A DNA stretch of 64,000 nt from Maricaulis sp965242785. Lineage in GTDB: Bacteria > Pseudomonadota > Alphaproteobacteria > Caulobacterales > Maricaulaceae. Below are positions 1 through 11,120 of the stretch, piece by piece. The position numbers and the translations under genes are program-made. The stretch covers positions 372,001 through 436,000 of the forward strand of contig CBDETA010000003.1 of assembly GCA_965242785.1 (NCBI GenBank), given 5' to 3'. Position 1 is the first letter of the stretch; each line of letters begins with the position of its first letter. The notes under the pieces are model-generated. The model saw nothing but the letters and a program-made list of their open reading frames with translations. It made no database searches and was not told the DNA's origin.

Positions 1-59
1 TGCCCGGCCTGGCCGGCAAGCACAGCCCAGCCCCTTTGGAAGGCCTGCGTCATGACTGA
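1..59 (+). CDS. C-terminal end of a LolC/LolE-type lipoprotein-releasing permease (partial)
   Basis: Only the last codons are in the window, read from base 3 and ending at TGA 57-59. The final residues PLEGLRHD match the characteristic end of LolC/LolE permeases (P-V/L-E-A/G-L-R-Y/H-E/D). The frame overlaps the start of lolD by 8 bases, as expected for a translationally coupled lolCD pair. LolC/E is the inner-membrane part of the ABC transporter that releases lipoproteins to LolA. The rest of the gene lies upstream, so length and membrane segments cannot be checked. Confidence 0.6.
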   Translation, partial: PGLAGKHSPAPLEGLRHD

Positions 60-759
60 TCCTGCCGCCACACATCCGGTGCTCGAACTGCGCAGCATCG
101 CGCGCACCTATGTCACCGAGGCCGGCCAGCTCGACGTGCTCAAGGGCGCCAGCCTGACCTTGCAACCAGGCGAGATTGTCGGCCTTGTCGGTCCGTCCGG
201 ATCCGGCAAGTCGTCTCTCCTGCACGCCGCCGGACTCCTGGAACGGCCGGATGCGGGCGAGGTTCTCATCGCCGGTCAGGCGACCTCAGGGCTCAATGAC
301 CGCGCCCGCACGGCCATCCGTCGGCGCGATATCGGTTTTGTCTATCAGTTCCATCACCTCCTGCCCGAATTTGACGCCCGGGAAAACATCATCCTGCCAC
401 AGCTGATCGGCGGGGTCGGGCGCCGTTCCGCCACCGAGCGCGCGGACCGGCTGCTCGCCCTGCTGGGCCTCGCTGATCGCGCGATGCATCAGCCTTCCCA
501 GCTCTCCGGCGGCGAGCAACAGCGTGTCGCCATCGGCCGCGCCCTGGCGAATGCTCCCCGCGTCCTTCTCGCCGACGAGCCCACGGGCAATCTTGACCCG
601 GATACGTCGGCGACGGTCTTCGACGCCTTCCGCACCACCGTCCGACAGTCCGGCGCTGCCGCGCTCGTGGCCACGCACAACCATGACCTCGCCGCACGCA
701 TGGACCGCGTCGTCACCTTTGCAGATGGCGTCCTGACGCCCTTCACGGTTGAGGCCTGA
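52..759 (+). CDS. lolD: LolD, ATP-binding subunit of the lipoprotein-releasing ABC transporter
   Basis: A 235-residue cytoplasmic ATPase that powers extraction of mature lipoproteins from the inner membrane by LolC/E. All ABC signatures are visible: Walker A GPSGSGKSS near residues 47-55, Q-loop Gln99 in FVYQFHHLLPEF, signature LSGGEQQRV near 151-159, Walker B VLLADEPT near 171-178 and the H-loop His near 209 (VATHNHD). The length and the FHHLLPEF stretch fit LolD rather than the related FtsE or MacB ATPases. It overlaps the preceding permease gene by 8 bases, which supports the assignment. A long non-coding spacer follows. Confidence 0.93.
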   Translation: MTDPAATHPVLELRSIARTYVTEAGQLDVLKGASLTLQPGEIVGLVGPSGSGKSSLLHAAGLLERPDAGEVLIAGQATSGLNDRARTAIRRRDIGFVYQFHHLLPEFDARENIILPQLIGGVGRRSATERADRLLALLGLADRAMHQPSQLSGGEQQRVAIGRALANAPRVLLADEPTGNLDPDTSATVFDAFRTTVRQSGAAALVATHNHDLAARMDRVVTFADGVLTPFTVEA

Positions 760-1530
760 ACCAGCCGCGCAACGGAATGGCTCGCGATCCGTGTGTTCCG
801 GTCGCCATTGGTAACGCGCTTCTCGGCGTTCCGCTCACCTGTGCCGCCTTCACTGCGCCGCGCTCAACGGAGCCGCGTTCGCTTTCACGCGTTCGCCTGC
901 GCGCGTTCAGCTGCGTGCGTACAACTGCGTGCGTTCGCATGTGTCGCGCCGGCCTGTGCCGCGCTCACCCATGCCCCCGCTTATCTGAGGCATGCTCGTC
1001 CATGACACGCTCGCCCGCGACAAGCTCGCTTGCACTACGCTCATCGATGCCCCGTCCCCCGGTAGCTGTCCCAACAGTGGCCCAGACCTCATCTGTGACA
1101 CGATTATATGCTCTCGCTCCTGTCCTGACCTCCGCTTCCCGTTCGCGTCATTCTCCGAGTGTGCGCTCTTCCGAGTACGCTCTTTCCTGCGCTTCTGGGG
1201 CGACCTGCGCTCCAGGTCGCCGCATCGCAACGGATGTCTGTCCGGATCCGCGGCCGACCTTTCAAATCCGGCACCACTCCATCCCACCCAGCTTTCGCGG
1301 CCTGTTCTGCGATGGCCGGGCATGAACATCCAAGCCGAGTGCGCCGCGGGACGCGGCCGCGATCCTTCGACCCGCGCGGGCAAAGGTGCCGATCCGATCT
1401 CGGCCGTCCTCGTCATATCCGATCTGTAACACCGGGCAGCGCGCCGGACGGGCATGGCGTGCGTTACCGGACCAAACTGACTGTTGGACTATAGCAAACG
1501 ACGGGGTGGAACAAAAGGGCAACTTTTGGC
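760..1530 (+). other. Long non-coding spacer of skewed, low-complexity sequence
   Basis: No convincing gene is present. The first half is made of overlapping GCGTTCGC/GCGTGCG-like words (about 880-960). From about 990 to 1260 the plus strand is strongly pyrimidine-rich. A perfect 9-bp stem with a 5-base loop lies at 1199-1221 (GGCGACCTG/CAGGTCGCC) but has no T tract. Open frames exist on both strands (for example 777-1325 plus and 907-1455 minus), but they are Arg/Ser/Cys-rich, lack ribosome-binding sites and resemble no family I know. It may be decayed sequence or hold an untranslated RNA. Confidence 0.5.
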
Positions 1531-1558
1531 TTGACGAGGCGATTCAGTGCGCTAGAAC
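1531..1558 (+). promoter_or_regulatory. Caulobacter-type housekeeping (sigma-73) promoter
   Basis: TTGACG at 1531-1536, a 14-base spacer and GCTAGAAC at 1551-1558 match the Caulobacter housekeeping consensus (TTGaCgS, N10-14, GCTANAWC) almost perfectly. Transcription would start near 1565, about 45 bases before the microprotein start at 1612. A GATTC (GANTC, CcrM-type) site sits inside the spacer at 1541-1545, so adenine methylation could affect this promoter; that last point is inference. Confidence 0.8.
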
Positions 1559-1611
1559 AAAAGATGAACTTGTCAGTTCCGGTGAGGGCCGGAAGCTCTG
1601 GGGAGAGTGAA

Positions 1612-1707
1612 ATGCGCCGTATTGTTCAGGATGTATCTGCTGCAACTGCCATTCTGGGCTTTGCCTGGATGATTGCCCTGTGGGGATCGGTTCTCGGCGC
1701 CGCCTGA
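1612..1707 (+). CDS. Small membrane protein, 31 residues
   Basis: ATG at 1612 is preceded by a good ribosome-binding site (GGGGAGAG at 1600-1607) and by the strong promoter at 1531-1558. The product starts MRRIVQDVSAATAILGFAWM and contains one hydrophobic stretch (about residues 10-30) after a short N-terminus with two Arg, so an N-in single-span membrane protein is likely. The frame ends GSVLGAA with TGA at 1705-1707. I do not recognise a named family. The match of promoter, leader and start makes this more than a chance frame. It could instead be a leader peptide for something downstream, although dnaE starts 332 bases further on. Confidence 0.65.
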   Translation: MRRIVQDVSAATAILGFAWMIALWGSVLGAA

Positions 1708-2039
1708 AGGCGCTAGTCTGTTCTTTGAGTGACTCGCGTCCGGGTTTTCGGTCGCGCCGGCCGTTGGGTGCCTTGGCAAACGCCCGGCGTGCGCGTCCGT
1801 GTTTCTGGCGGGGGCGGGTACGGCGCAACGGGTACCGCAACGGGTACGGTGTTGAAGGCCTTGGATGGCTGCCGTTTGATCCGGCCAGCCGATCAGGCCA
1901 GTCGTGCCGGCGTCGGCCGGGGTTGGCTGGTATCGGCCGGGTCTGGCTTCGGCCGCGCGGGTGGGTGCCGCAGTGACGCGTCGGGACGCTCCAGGTGAAG
2001 TCCAAGTGGGTCGAGCCGAGGAAGCAGGGGAAAAGGAAA
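1708..2039 (+). other. Spacer before dnaE
   Basis: This is 332 bases of G-rich sequence without a supported gene. Short imperfect tandem words occur, including two adjacent copies of GCAACGGGTAC at about 1826-1848 and several GTCGGCCGGG-like words at about 1908-1955. No clear terminator for the microprotein and no clear dnaE promoter could be named. The purine-rich run ending at 2039 is the dnaE ribosome-binding site. Confidence 0.4.
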
Positions 2040-5489
<3,450 letters not shown>

Positions 5490-5575
5490 TGAGCTGAGGT
5501 GTTGAAGCGGAGCCGGGCAGGGGGCTTTGTCCTTGCTTGTCCACGCGCCGTCCGTGGAAATCCGGACACCGTCTT

Positions 5576-5710
5576 TCTGCCCCCGCTTCGCGGGGGAAGT
5601 GGTTTTGCCAAAGGCAAAACCGAAGGGGGCCAGTCGGTTAGGTCCGGTGCTTCGAACCCCCGCCGCCGGCCTGCGGCCGGGGCCTCCCCCGCTCGCGGGG
5701 GCGGAAATCA
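5576..5710. repeat. Palindromic GC-rich repeat, intergenic copy (family A)
   Basis: Three or four hairpins in a row: CCCCCGCttcGCGGGGG at about 5580-5596, GGTTTTGCCaaaGGCAAAACC at 5601-5621, GCCGGCCTGCGGCCGG at about 5664-5680 and CCCCCGCtcGCGGGGG at about 5686-5701. Joining words include GGGGGAAGTGG and CGAAGGGGGC. The same order of words and hairpins recurs in frame inside pdhC at 48871-49025, which is what marks this as a dispersed element rather than a local terminator. Confidence 0.75.
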
Positions 5711-5939
5711 TTCTTGTTTATCCGCCCCCCTTTGCGCTCGGGCTATTCTTCCTGGGCCTCATCACCGCTCGAGGCCCGGTCTGGTCGGCCGGGGGTGGTG
5801 GGGGAGTGGAGCGTGTCCTGAGAGCCGGGTGACCGCCGGCTGGACGGGCACGGCGGTCAGGGAGCACGGCTGTCATGCTACTCATGCAGCATCCTCGCCT
5901 GATATAGGACACACTCGCCCCGGCGGGTGAAATCTCCAA

Positions 5940-6003
5940 GTGCGGGACGCCGGATGGTGTCACTCACTCATACCTAGCGAAGACGCCCGAAGGCGTCCCG
6001 CAC
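5940..6003. repeat. 12-bp perfect inverted repeat
   Basis: GTGCGGGACGCC at 5940-5951 is the exact reverse complement of GGCGTCCCGCAC at 5992-6003, with 40 bases between. A smaller hairpin (GACGCCcgaAGGCGTC) nests at the right arm, so the two structures are mutually exclusive. It may be a structured RNA or another repeat. Confidence 0.55.
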
Positions 6004-6101
6004 CCTCACAGGCCCATACCGCCAGCGTGCAAGCGCGTGGCGCTGTTGGTGGTGGGAGGAAAGCTCGATGCATCACCAAACTCTCATCCACCCCCAAATC
6101 A

Positions 6102-6189
6102 CCGTCATGGCCCGGCTTGTCCGGGCCACCTCAGCTAACCTGTTGGCAGGATGGGAGAGGTCCCCCGGACAAGCCGGGGGATGACGGTG
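6102..6189. repeat. Imperfect palindromic repeat, copy 1 (family B)
   Basis: The left arm begins CCGTCATGGCCCGGCTTGTC and the right arm ends GGACAAGCCGGGGGATGACG, with the centre TCAGCTAACCTGTTGGCAGGATGGGA-like. Each arm also forms its own short hairpin. Related copies lie at 39669-39761 and 49968-50079. All three are intergenic and end in the xGTCATsCC / GGsATGACx pair. Confidence 0.75.
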
Positions 6190-6232
6190 TTGGAAATGGG
6201 GGAAGAAAATGAGAGCAGGCGGAGCGCGCCTT

Positions 6233-6352
6233 TCCTCCCCATGCAATGGGGAGGGGGACCGGCCGAAGCCCGAAGGGCGAAGGCGGGTGGAGGGGCCGCG
6301 GCCGTCAGGCCGCGGAAGGCGACACGCTCCACGCCGCCTGCGGCGTCACCGC
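6233..6352. repeat. GC-rich hairpin repeat (family C)
   Basis: It opens with CTCCCCATGCAATGGGGAG and continues through GGACCGGCCGAAG, GGGTGGAGGGG, the hairpin CCGCGGCCgtcaGGCCGCGG and a final ACGCCGcctGCGGCGT stem. A diverged relative (GGGGGACCGCGAAGCGGTGG words) lies at 44773-44945. The layout resembles family A: a stem, a GGAGGGG-type joiner, and further stems. Confidence 0.6.
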
Positions 6353-6442
6353 ACCGTCAATGCGGCGACCACCCGTCGCGTTTCGACTTGCTGGTCGGCT
6401 GGCTTGCACCCTAGAGTGACCCATCGCCGGGAGGACAGGACC

Positions 6443-6895
6443 ATGTATCGTTGTTTGTTGGCAGGCGTTCTTGGCCTGCTCGCCAGCCCCCACGCGCTTG
6501 CGCAGGAGACGCCGGACGCCTTGCTGGCGGCCTTCATCGCGGCGGTCGAAGCCGAGGATTCGCAGGCGCTGGCAGCGCTCTACCTGCCCGAGGCCGACAG
6601 CTATTCGCCGGGCACGCATCATGTCCGGGGGCGTGCGGCGATCGCGGCCGATTGGCAGGGCTTCTTCGATGCCTTCGACCAGATCACGCTGGATATCCAG
6701 CCCCATGGTTCCGAACATTTCGGTACCAGCCATGCCGCCTGGGGCGTGTGGACGCTGACCCAGACCCCGGCGGGCGGCGGCGAGGCATTCTCGATGACCG
6801 GGCGTTTCATGGACGTCCAGCGACAGGTCGATGGCCGCTGGTATTATGTCGCCGACCACGCTTCCGTGGCGCTGCCCTCCGCCGACACTCAATAG
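6443..6895 (+). CDS. Secreted NTF2-like (SnoaL/DUF4440-type) protein
   Basis: 150 residues from ATG 6443, chosen because GGGAGGACAGG precedes it and the product then begins with a clean signal peptide (MYRCLLAGVLGLLASPHALA, cleaved before QE). The mature part has the NTF2-like pattern: an N-terminal helix (DALLAAFIAAVEAEDSQALA), ALYLPEADSYSPG, the GRAAI motif, and beta strands ending in RFMDVQRQVDGRWYYVADH. Members of this fold bind small ligands or catalyse varied reactions, so the activity cannot be named. It probably acts in the periplasm. It stands alone between a repeat field and the rpsB promoter. Confidence 0.75.
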   Translation: MYRCLLAGVLGLLASPHALAQETPDALLAAFIAAVEAEDSQALAALYLPEADSYSPGTHHVRGRAAIAADWQGFFDAFDQITLDIQPHGSEHFGTSHAAWGVWTLTQTPAGGGEAFSMTGRFMDVQRQVDGRWYYVADHASVALPSADTQ

Positions 6896-6969
6896 GCGGC
6901 ATCGAGGGTTCCGGTCGGGGCAGGGCCGGTGCAGGCCGTCAGGGCTGCACCCCGTCTGCCCGTGCGTGC

Positions 6970-6999
6970 TTGCCAAAGGGCCCGGCTTGCGCCTATAAG
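6970..6999 (+). promoter_or_regulatory. Candidate promoter for rpsB-tsf
   Basis: TTGCCA at 6970-6975 and TATAAG at 6994-6999 are separated by 18 bases and lie about 110 bases before rpsB. The remaining leader (about 7006-7111) is long enough for an S2-binding regulatory structure, but I cannot identify a known leader motif in it. Confidence 0.45.
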
Positions 7000-7111
7000 C
7001 CGCGCCATCACGCACACGGGGCTACGTCCGGCGAAAAGCCAGACGCTCCGGTGCCGGCTGCAGGTGCAGGCGGCTCCGCCCCGTGGAGGCCAACCGGAAA
7101 AGGAAAAATCG

Positions 7112-7951
7112 ATGGCTCTCCCTGATTTCAGCATGCGCCAGCTGCTCGAAGCTGGTTGTCACTTTGGCCACCAGACCCACCGCTGGAACCCGAAGATGAA
7201 GGATTTCATCTTTGGTGAACGCTCCAACATCCACATCATCGACCTGTCCCAGACGGTCCCGCTGCTGCACCAGGCCCTGGTGAAAGTGCGCGAAACCGCC
7301 TCCAAGGGTGGCCGGGTCCTGTTCGTCGGCACCAAGCGCCAGGCTTCCGAGCCGCTGGCCCAGGCGGCCTCGCGCTGCGCCCAATACTACATGAACCAGC
7401 GCTGGCTGGGCGGTACGCTGACCAATTGGCGCACCATCTCCAACTCGATCGCCCGTCTGCGCGAGCTGGAAACCATGTTCGAGAGCGAAGGCGGCCTGGC
7501 CGGCCTGACCAAGAAAGAACAGCTGATGCTGACGCGCGAGCGCGAAAAGCTCGACCGCTCGCTCGGCGGTATCAAGGACATGGGCGGCACGCCGGACCTG
7601 ATGTTCGTGATCGACACCAACAAGGAAGGCATCGCCATCCAGGAAGCCAAGAAGCTTGGCATTCCGGTGATCGCCGTCGTCGACACCAATTGCGATCCGG
7701 ACCCGATCGACTTCCCGATTCCGGGCAATGACGACGCCTCGCGCGCCATCGCCCTGTACTGCGACCTGATCGCCGATGCCGTGCTGGACGGCATGGCCGA
7801 CAGCCAGCTGGCCATGGGTGTGGACCTGGGCGAAGCGGAAGCGCCGGTTGAAGCGCTGGTCGAAGAGACCGCCGCGGAGGAAGCCGCCTCTGCCGAGACC
7901 GCGGACGCTGCCACGCAAACGTCGTCCGAATCTGACAAGACCGAAGCGTAA
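7112..7951 (+). CDS. rpsB: 30S ribosomal protein S2
   Basis: 279 residues from ATG 7112, preceded by GGAAAAGGAAAA. S2 hallmarks are MRQLLEAGCHFGHQTHRWNP near the start, NIHIIDLSQT, FVGTKRQA, NQRWLGGTLTNW and MGGTPDLMFVID, followed by IPVIAVVDTNCDP. The core ends near residue 235. A tail of about 40 residues rich in Glu, Ala and Thr follows, longer than in E. coli and common in alphaproteobacteria. It is the first gene of the conserved rpsB-tsf-pyrH-frr order, with 37 bases before tsf. Confidence 0.97.
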   Translation: MALPDFSMRQLLEAGCHFGHQTHRWNPKMKDFIFGERSNIHIIDLSQTVPLLHQALVKVRETASKGGRVLFVGTKRQASEPLAQAASRCAQYYMNQRWLGGTLTNWRTISNSIARLRELETMFESEGGLAGLTKKEQLMLTREREKLDRSLGGIKDMGGTPDLMFVIDTNKEGIAIQEAKKLGIPVIAVVDTNCDPDPIDFPIPGNDDASRAIALYCDLIADAVLDGMADSQLAMGVDLGEAEAPVEALVEETAAEEAASAETADAATQTSSESDKTEA

Positions 7952-7988
7952 GCTTCGATTTCGAACCGAGAATCCCAGGAGAATACCG

Positions 7989-8927
7989 ATGGCTGCGATT
8001 ACGGCTGCTCTCGTCAAGGAACTGCGCGAAAAGACCGGCGTGGGCATGATGGACTGCAAGAAGGCCCTGGCCGAAACCGATGGCGATTTTGAAGCCGCGG
8101 TGGACTGGCTGCGCAAGAAGGGTCTCTCGAAGGCCGCCAAGAAAGCCGACCGCGTGGCCGCTGAAGGCCTGGTCGCCGTGTCCACCGAAGGTGGCAAGGG
8201 GGCCGTGGTCGAAGTGAACTCGGAAACCGACTTCGTGGCGCGGAACGAGAAGTTCCAGGCTGCGGTGAAGGAAATCGCCGGGCTCGCTGTCGGTTCCGAC
8301 GGCAATGTCGACACGCTGAAGACCGCCAAGCTGGCCTCCGGCGACACGGTCGAGGACAAGCTGACCAACCTGATCGCCACGATCGGCGAGAACATGGCCC
8401 TGCGCCGTGCGGCCGTCGTCAATGCCGAACCGGGTGTCGTTGCTTCCTACGTTCACAATGCCGCCACCGACGGCATGGGTGCGCTGGGTGTCATCGTCGG
8501 CCTGAAGTCCGAAGCCGATGCCGGCAAGCTGGACGAGCTGGGCCGCAAGATCGCCATGCACATCGCCGCCGGTTCCCCGGCTGTGGCCGTGTCCGTGGAT
8601 GTCGACGGTGTCGACAGCGCCCTGGCTGACAAGGAACGCGAAGTGTTCGCCGACCAGGCCCGCCAGTCCGGCAAGCCGGAGCAGATCATCGAGAAGATGG
8701 TCGAAGGCCGCATGCGCAAGTTCTACGAGGAAGTCGTGCTCCTGAAGCAGGCCTTCGTCATGGATCCGGACCGCACCATCGAGCAGGTGCTGGCCGACGC
8801 GTCCAAGGAATTCGGCGCCTCTGTCGAGATCACCGGTTTCGTCCGCATGGCTCTGGGCGAAGGCGTGGAAAAGGGTCCGCAGGAAGACTTCGCTGCCGAG
8901 GTCGCTGCCGCGACCGGCAAAGCCTGA
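7989..8927 (+). CDS. tsf: Elongation factor Ts
   Basis: 312 residues, nucleotide-exchange factor for EF-Tu. The start ATG 7989 follows AGGAGAATACCG. The N-terminal UBA-like domain carries LREKTGVGMMDCKKALAE (residues 11-29), and the EF-Tu contact motif TDFVARN lies at 80-86. Two core subdomains follow, with QSGKPEQIIEKMVEGRMRKF near the end, the usual C-terminal signature. It is followed by a perfect terminator-like palindrome. Confidence 0.97.
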   Translation: MAAITAALVKELREKTGVGMMDCKKALAETDGDFEAAVDWLRKKGLSKAAKKADRVAAEGLVAVSTEGGKGAVVEVNSETDFVARNEKFQAAVKEIAGLAVGSDGNVDTLKTAKLASGDTVEDKLTNLIATIGENMALRRAAVVNAEPGVVASYVHNAATDGMGALGVIVGLKSEADAGKLDELGRKIAMHIAAGSPAVAVSVDVDGVDSALADKEREVFADQARQSGKPEQIIEKMVEGRMRKFYEEVVLLKQAFVMDPDRTIEQVLADASKEFGASVEITGFVRMALGEGVEKGPQEDFAAEVAAATGKA

Positions 8928-8938
8928 TCCATCAACAG

Positions 8939-8969
8939 GCGGCGGCGCTTTAAAGCGCCGCCGCTTTCT
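8939..8969 (+). terminator. Rho-independent terminator or attenuator between tsf and pyrH
   Basis: A 26-base perfect palindrome centred on TTTAAA (GCGGCGGCGCTTT/AAAGCGCCGCCGC) is followed by TTTCT. It ends only about 3 bases before the first possible pyrH ATG, so it could terminate the rpsB-tsf transcript or attenuate readthrough into pyrH. Confidence 0.75.
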
Positions 8970-8971
8970 AT

Positions 8972-9763
8972 ATGCTGCACGCCGTGACTGATTCATCTGC
9001 ATCCGGGCCGGCCAGCGGCCACTCGAACCCGCCGAAATTCCGGCGGGTTCTGCTCAAGGTCTCCGGTGAGGCCCTGATGGGCAACCAGAGCTATGGCATC
9101 GATCTGGCGACCGCCGATCGCATCGCCGGCGAGGTTGCTGCTGCCGTGCGCGGCGGCACCGAAATGTGTCTGGTCATCGGTGGCGGAAACATCTTCCGGG
9201 GCCTGTCCGGCGCGGCCAAGGGCATGGACCGGGCTGCGGCCGACTATATGGGCATGCTGGCCACGGTGATGAATGCCCTGGCCATGCAGACCGCGCTGGA
9301 ACGCATCGGCGTGCAGACGCGGGTGCAATCCGCGATTCCCATGACCACCGTGTGCGAACCCTATATCCGCCGCCGCGCCACGCGGCACATGGAAAAGGGC
9401 CGGGTGGTGATCTTCGCCGCCGGCACCGGCAATCCCTTCTTCACCACCGATACGGCCGCCGCCCTGCGCGCCGCCGAAATGGGATGTGACGCCCTCTTCA
9501 AGGGCACCCAGGTGGACGGGGTCTATTCGGATGATCCGCGCAAGGTGCCCGATGCCGAGCGCTATGAACAGCTGGACTATCTGGACGTTCTCACCCGTGA
9601 TCTGCGGGTGATGGATGCGTCCGCGGTCACGCTGATGCGCGAAAACGCCATTCCCATCGTGGTCTTCAACATCCACGATCAGGGCGGTCTGGCCCGTGTG
9701 CTCGCCGGGGAGGGCGTGTGCACGATGATTGGCAAGCCGCGACCCAGCGAAGCCGGTCATTAA
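8972..9763 (+). CDS. pyrH: Uridylate (UMP) kinase
   Basis: Phosphorylates UMP to UDP for pyrimidine nucleotide supply. 263 residues from ATG 8972; GTG 8984 (259 residues) is an equally possible start because neither has a clear ribosome-binding site and the family core begins only at FRRVLLKVSGEALMG (about 23-37). Motifs: GGGNIFRG near 71, DYMGMLATVMNALAMQ, GTGNPFFTTDTAAALRAAEM and DGVYSDDPR, all typical of bacterial hexameric UMP kinases. The N-terminal 20 residues (Ser, Gly, Pro) look disordered. It is the third gene of the run, 33 bases before frr. Confidence 0.95.
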   Translation: MLHAVTDSSASGPASGHSNPPKFRRVLLKVSGEALMGNQSYGIDLATADRIAGEVAAAVRGGTEMCLVIGGGNIFRGLSGAAKGMDRAAADYMGMLATVMNALAMQTALERIGVQTRVQSAIPMTTVCEPYIRRRATRHMEKGRVVIFAAGTGNPFFTTDTAAALRAAEMGCDALFKGTQVDGVYSDDPRKVPDAERYEQLDYLDVLTRDLRVMDASAVTLMRENAIPIVVFNIHDQGGLARVLAGEGVCTMIGKPRPSEAGH

Positions 9764-9796
9764 ACGCCGCTGGCAACTGACAGGAAAGATCAAGCC

Positions 9797-10357
9797 ATGA
9801 GCGAAGACTACGACGAGAACGACCTGAAGCGCCGCATGGATGGCGCCGTGGAATCCCTGCGCAAGGAATTCGCTGGCCTGCGCACCGGCCGCGCCAGCGC
9901 CGGCCTGCTGGACCCGATCAAGGTGGACGCCTATGGCGCCCTGACCCCGATCAACCAGATCGGCACGGTCTCGGTGCCCGAGCCGCGCATGATCTCGGTG
10001 CAGATCTGGGACAAGACCATGGTGGGTGCCGCCGACAAGGCGATCCGCAATTCAGGACTGGGACTCAACCCGGTCGTGGAAGGCCAGCTGCTGCGCATTC
10101 CGATCCCGCCGCTCAACGAGGAGCGCCGGGCCGAGATCGCCAAGATGGCCGGCAATTACGCCGAGCACGCCCGCGTGGCCGTGCGCAATGTGCGCCGCGA
10201 CGGCATGGACGCGCTGAAGAAGATGGAAAAGGATGGTGTCTTGTCCGAGGACGAGCACAAGGCCTTTGCCGAGGACGTCCAGAAGCTCACCGATGATGCG
10301 ATCAAGCGCATCGACGAGAGCCTGAAGGCCAAGCAAGAAGAGATCATGCAGGTTTGA
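9797..10357 (+). CDS. frr: Ribosome recycling factor
   Basis: 186 residues, the normal length. With EF-G it splits ribosomes after termination. Visible signatures are RRMDGAVESLRKEFAGLRTGRAS near the start, the hinge region PEPRMISVQIWDKTMV, IPIPPLNEERR and the C-terminal helix RRDGMDALKKMEKDGVLSED. Start ATG 9797 follows GGAAAG. It sits between pyrH and uppS in the usual order. Confidence 0.97.
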   Translation: MSEDYDENDLKRRMDGAVESLRKEFAGLRTGRASAGLLDPIKVDAYGALTPINQIGTVSVPEPRMISVQIWDKTMVGAADKAIRNSGLGLNPVVEGQLLRIPIPPLNEERRAEIAKMAGNYAEHARVAVRNVRRDGMDALKKMEKDGVLSEDEHKAFAEDVQKLTDDAIKRIDESLKAKQEEIMQV

Positions 10358-10382
10358 TCTTGCCGTTTGGCGGAGCGAGACC

Positions 10383-11120
10383 ATGACTGACGACGCTTCC
10401 GCTGACACCCGGGGCCCGGCCCATGTGGCCATTATCATGGATGGTAATGGCCGCTGGGCGCAGAAACGTGGGCGGCCGCGGGCCTTCGGCCACAAGAGCG
10501 GGGTGGAGGCGGTGCGCAAGGCCGTCGAGACCGCCCGCGAGCTGGGCCTGTCCTGCCTGACCCTGTTTTCCTTCTCCACCGAGAACTGGAACCGCCCGGC
10601 CGACGAGGTCGGGGCGCTCTTCGAACTGATGAAGAGCTATGTCGCCGCCGATCTGGAAGGTCTGGCCCGCGAGGGCGTGCGCATCCGCATCATCGGCCGC
10701 CGGGACAATCTGCGTGCCGATGTCGCCGAGATCATCCAGCGGGCCGAGGACCGCACCCGCGACAACACCCGTTTCCAGCTCAACATCGCCTTCAATTATG
10801 GCGGACGGGACGAGATCGTCCGGGCTGCGCGTGCCATGTCGGACGCCGCCCGGGCCGGCACACTCGATCCGGCAGAGGTCGACGAGGACGGCTTTGCCCG
10901 CTTTCTCGACACCGACGGGATCGAGGATGTCGACCTCTTGATCCGCACCAGCGGCGAGCAGCGGATTTCCAACTTCCTGCTCTGGCAAGCGGCCTATGCC
11001 GAATTCCTCTTCCTGGATGTGTTGTGGCCGGATTTCAGTGCCGAGCATTTCCGCCAGGCGATCGAGGCCTACAAGCAGCGTCACCGCCGCTATGGGGGGC
11101 TCGATGCCGGCGCGGCGTGA
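10383..11120 (+). CDS. uppS: Undecaprenyl diphosphate synthase (isoprenyl transferase)
   Basis: 245 residues. Cis-prenyltransferase making the C55 lipid carrier for peptidoglycan and polysaccharides. The catalytic motif IMDGNGRWA carries Asp20, followed by GHKSG and the SFSTENWNRP motif. The substrate-binding signature near the C-terminus (DLLIRTSGEQRISNFLLWQ) and AYAEFLF are intact. Start ATG 10383 follows GGAGCGAGACC. It overlaps cdsA by 17 bases, so the two are translationally coupled. Confidence 0.96.
   Translation: MTDDASADTRGPAHVAIIMDGNGRWAQKRGRPRAFGHKSGVEAVRKAVETARELGLSCLTLFSFSTENWNRPADEVGALFELMKSYVAADLEGLAREGVRIRIIGRRDNLRADVAEIIQRAEDRTRDNTRFQLNIAFNYGGRDEIVRAARAMSDAARAGTLDPAEVDEDGFARFLDTDGIEDVDLLIRTSGEQRISNFLLWQAAYAEFLFLDVLWPDFSAEHFRQAIEAYKQRHRRYGGLDAGAA

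Larger units (their letters stand above)
5490..6442. other. Repeat-rich intergenic region
   Basis: This is 953 bases without a supported gene, made of several palindromic elements listed separately (5576-5710, 5940-6003, 6102-6189, 6233-6352). Open frames across it translate the hairpins into Pro/Arg/Gly-rich sequence and are not credible. It separates dnaE from the secreted NTF2-like gene. Confidence 0.7.

Noticed and set aside
1..51. First reading frame of the window reading PAWPAS, like the PxWRAS end of LolC
   Set aside because: It is out of frame with the much better PLEGLRHD ending that stops at base 59; taken as coincidence, although a frameshift upstream of the window cannot be excluded.
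777..1325. 182-codon open frame between lolD and dnaE
   Set aside because: The composition is extreme (Arg, Ser, Cys, Pro), it starts within simple-sequence words, there is no ribosome-binding site, and no domain is visible.
5641..5680. TTCGAACCC-like stretch considered as the T arm of a tRNA
   Set aside because: No acceptor, D or anticodon stems can be formed around it; it belongs to the palindromic repeat.
7776..7988. In-frame extension joining sequence within rpsB to the tsf start
   Set aside because: The stretch overlaps the rpsB coding end in another frame; tsf has its own AGGAGA and ATG at 7989, and EF-Ts similarity starts there.
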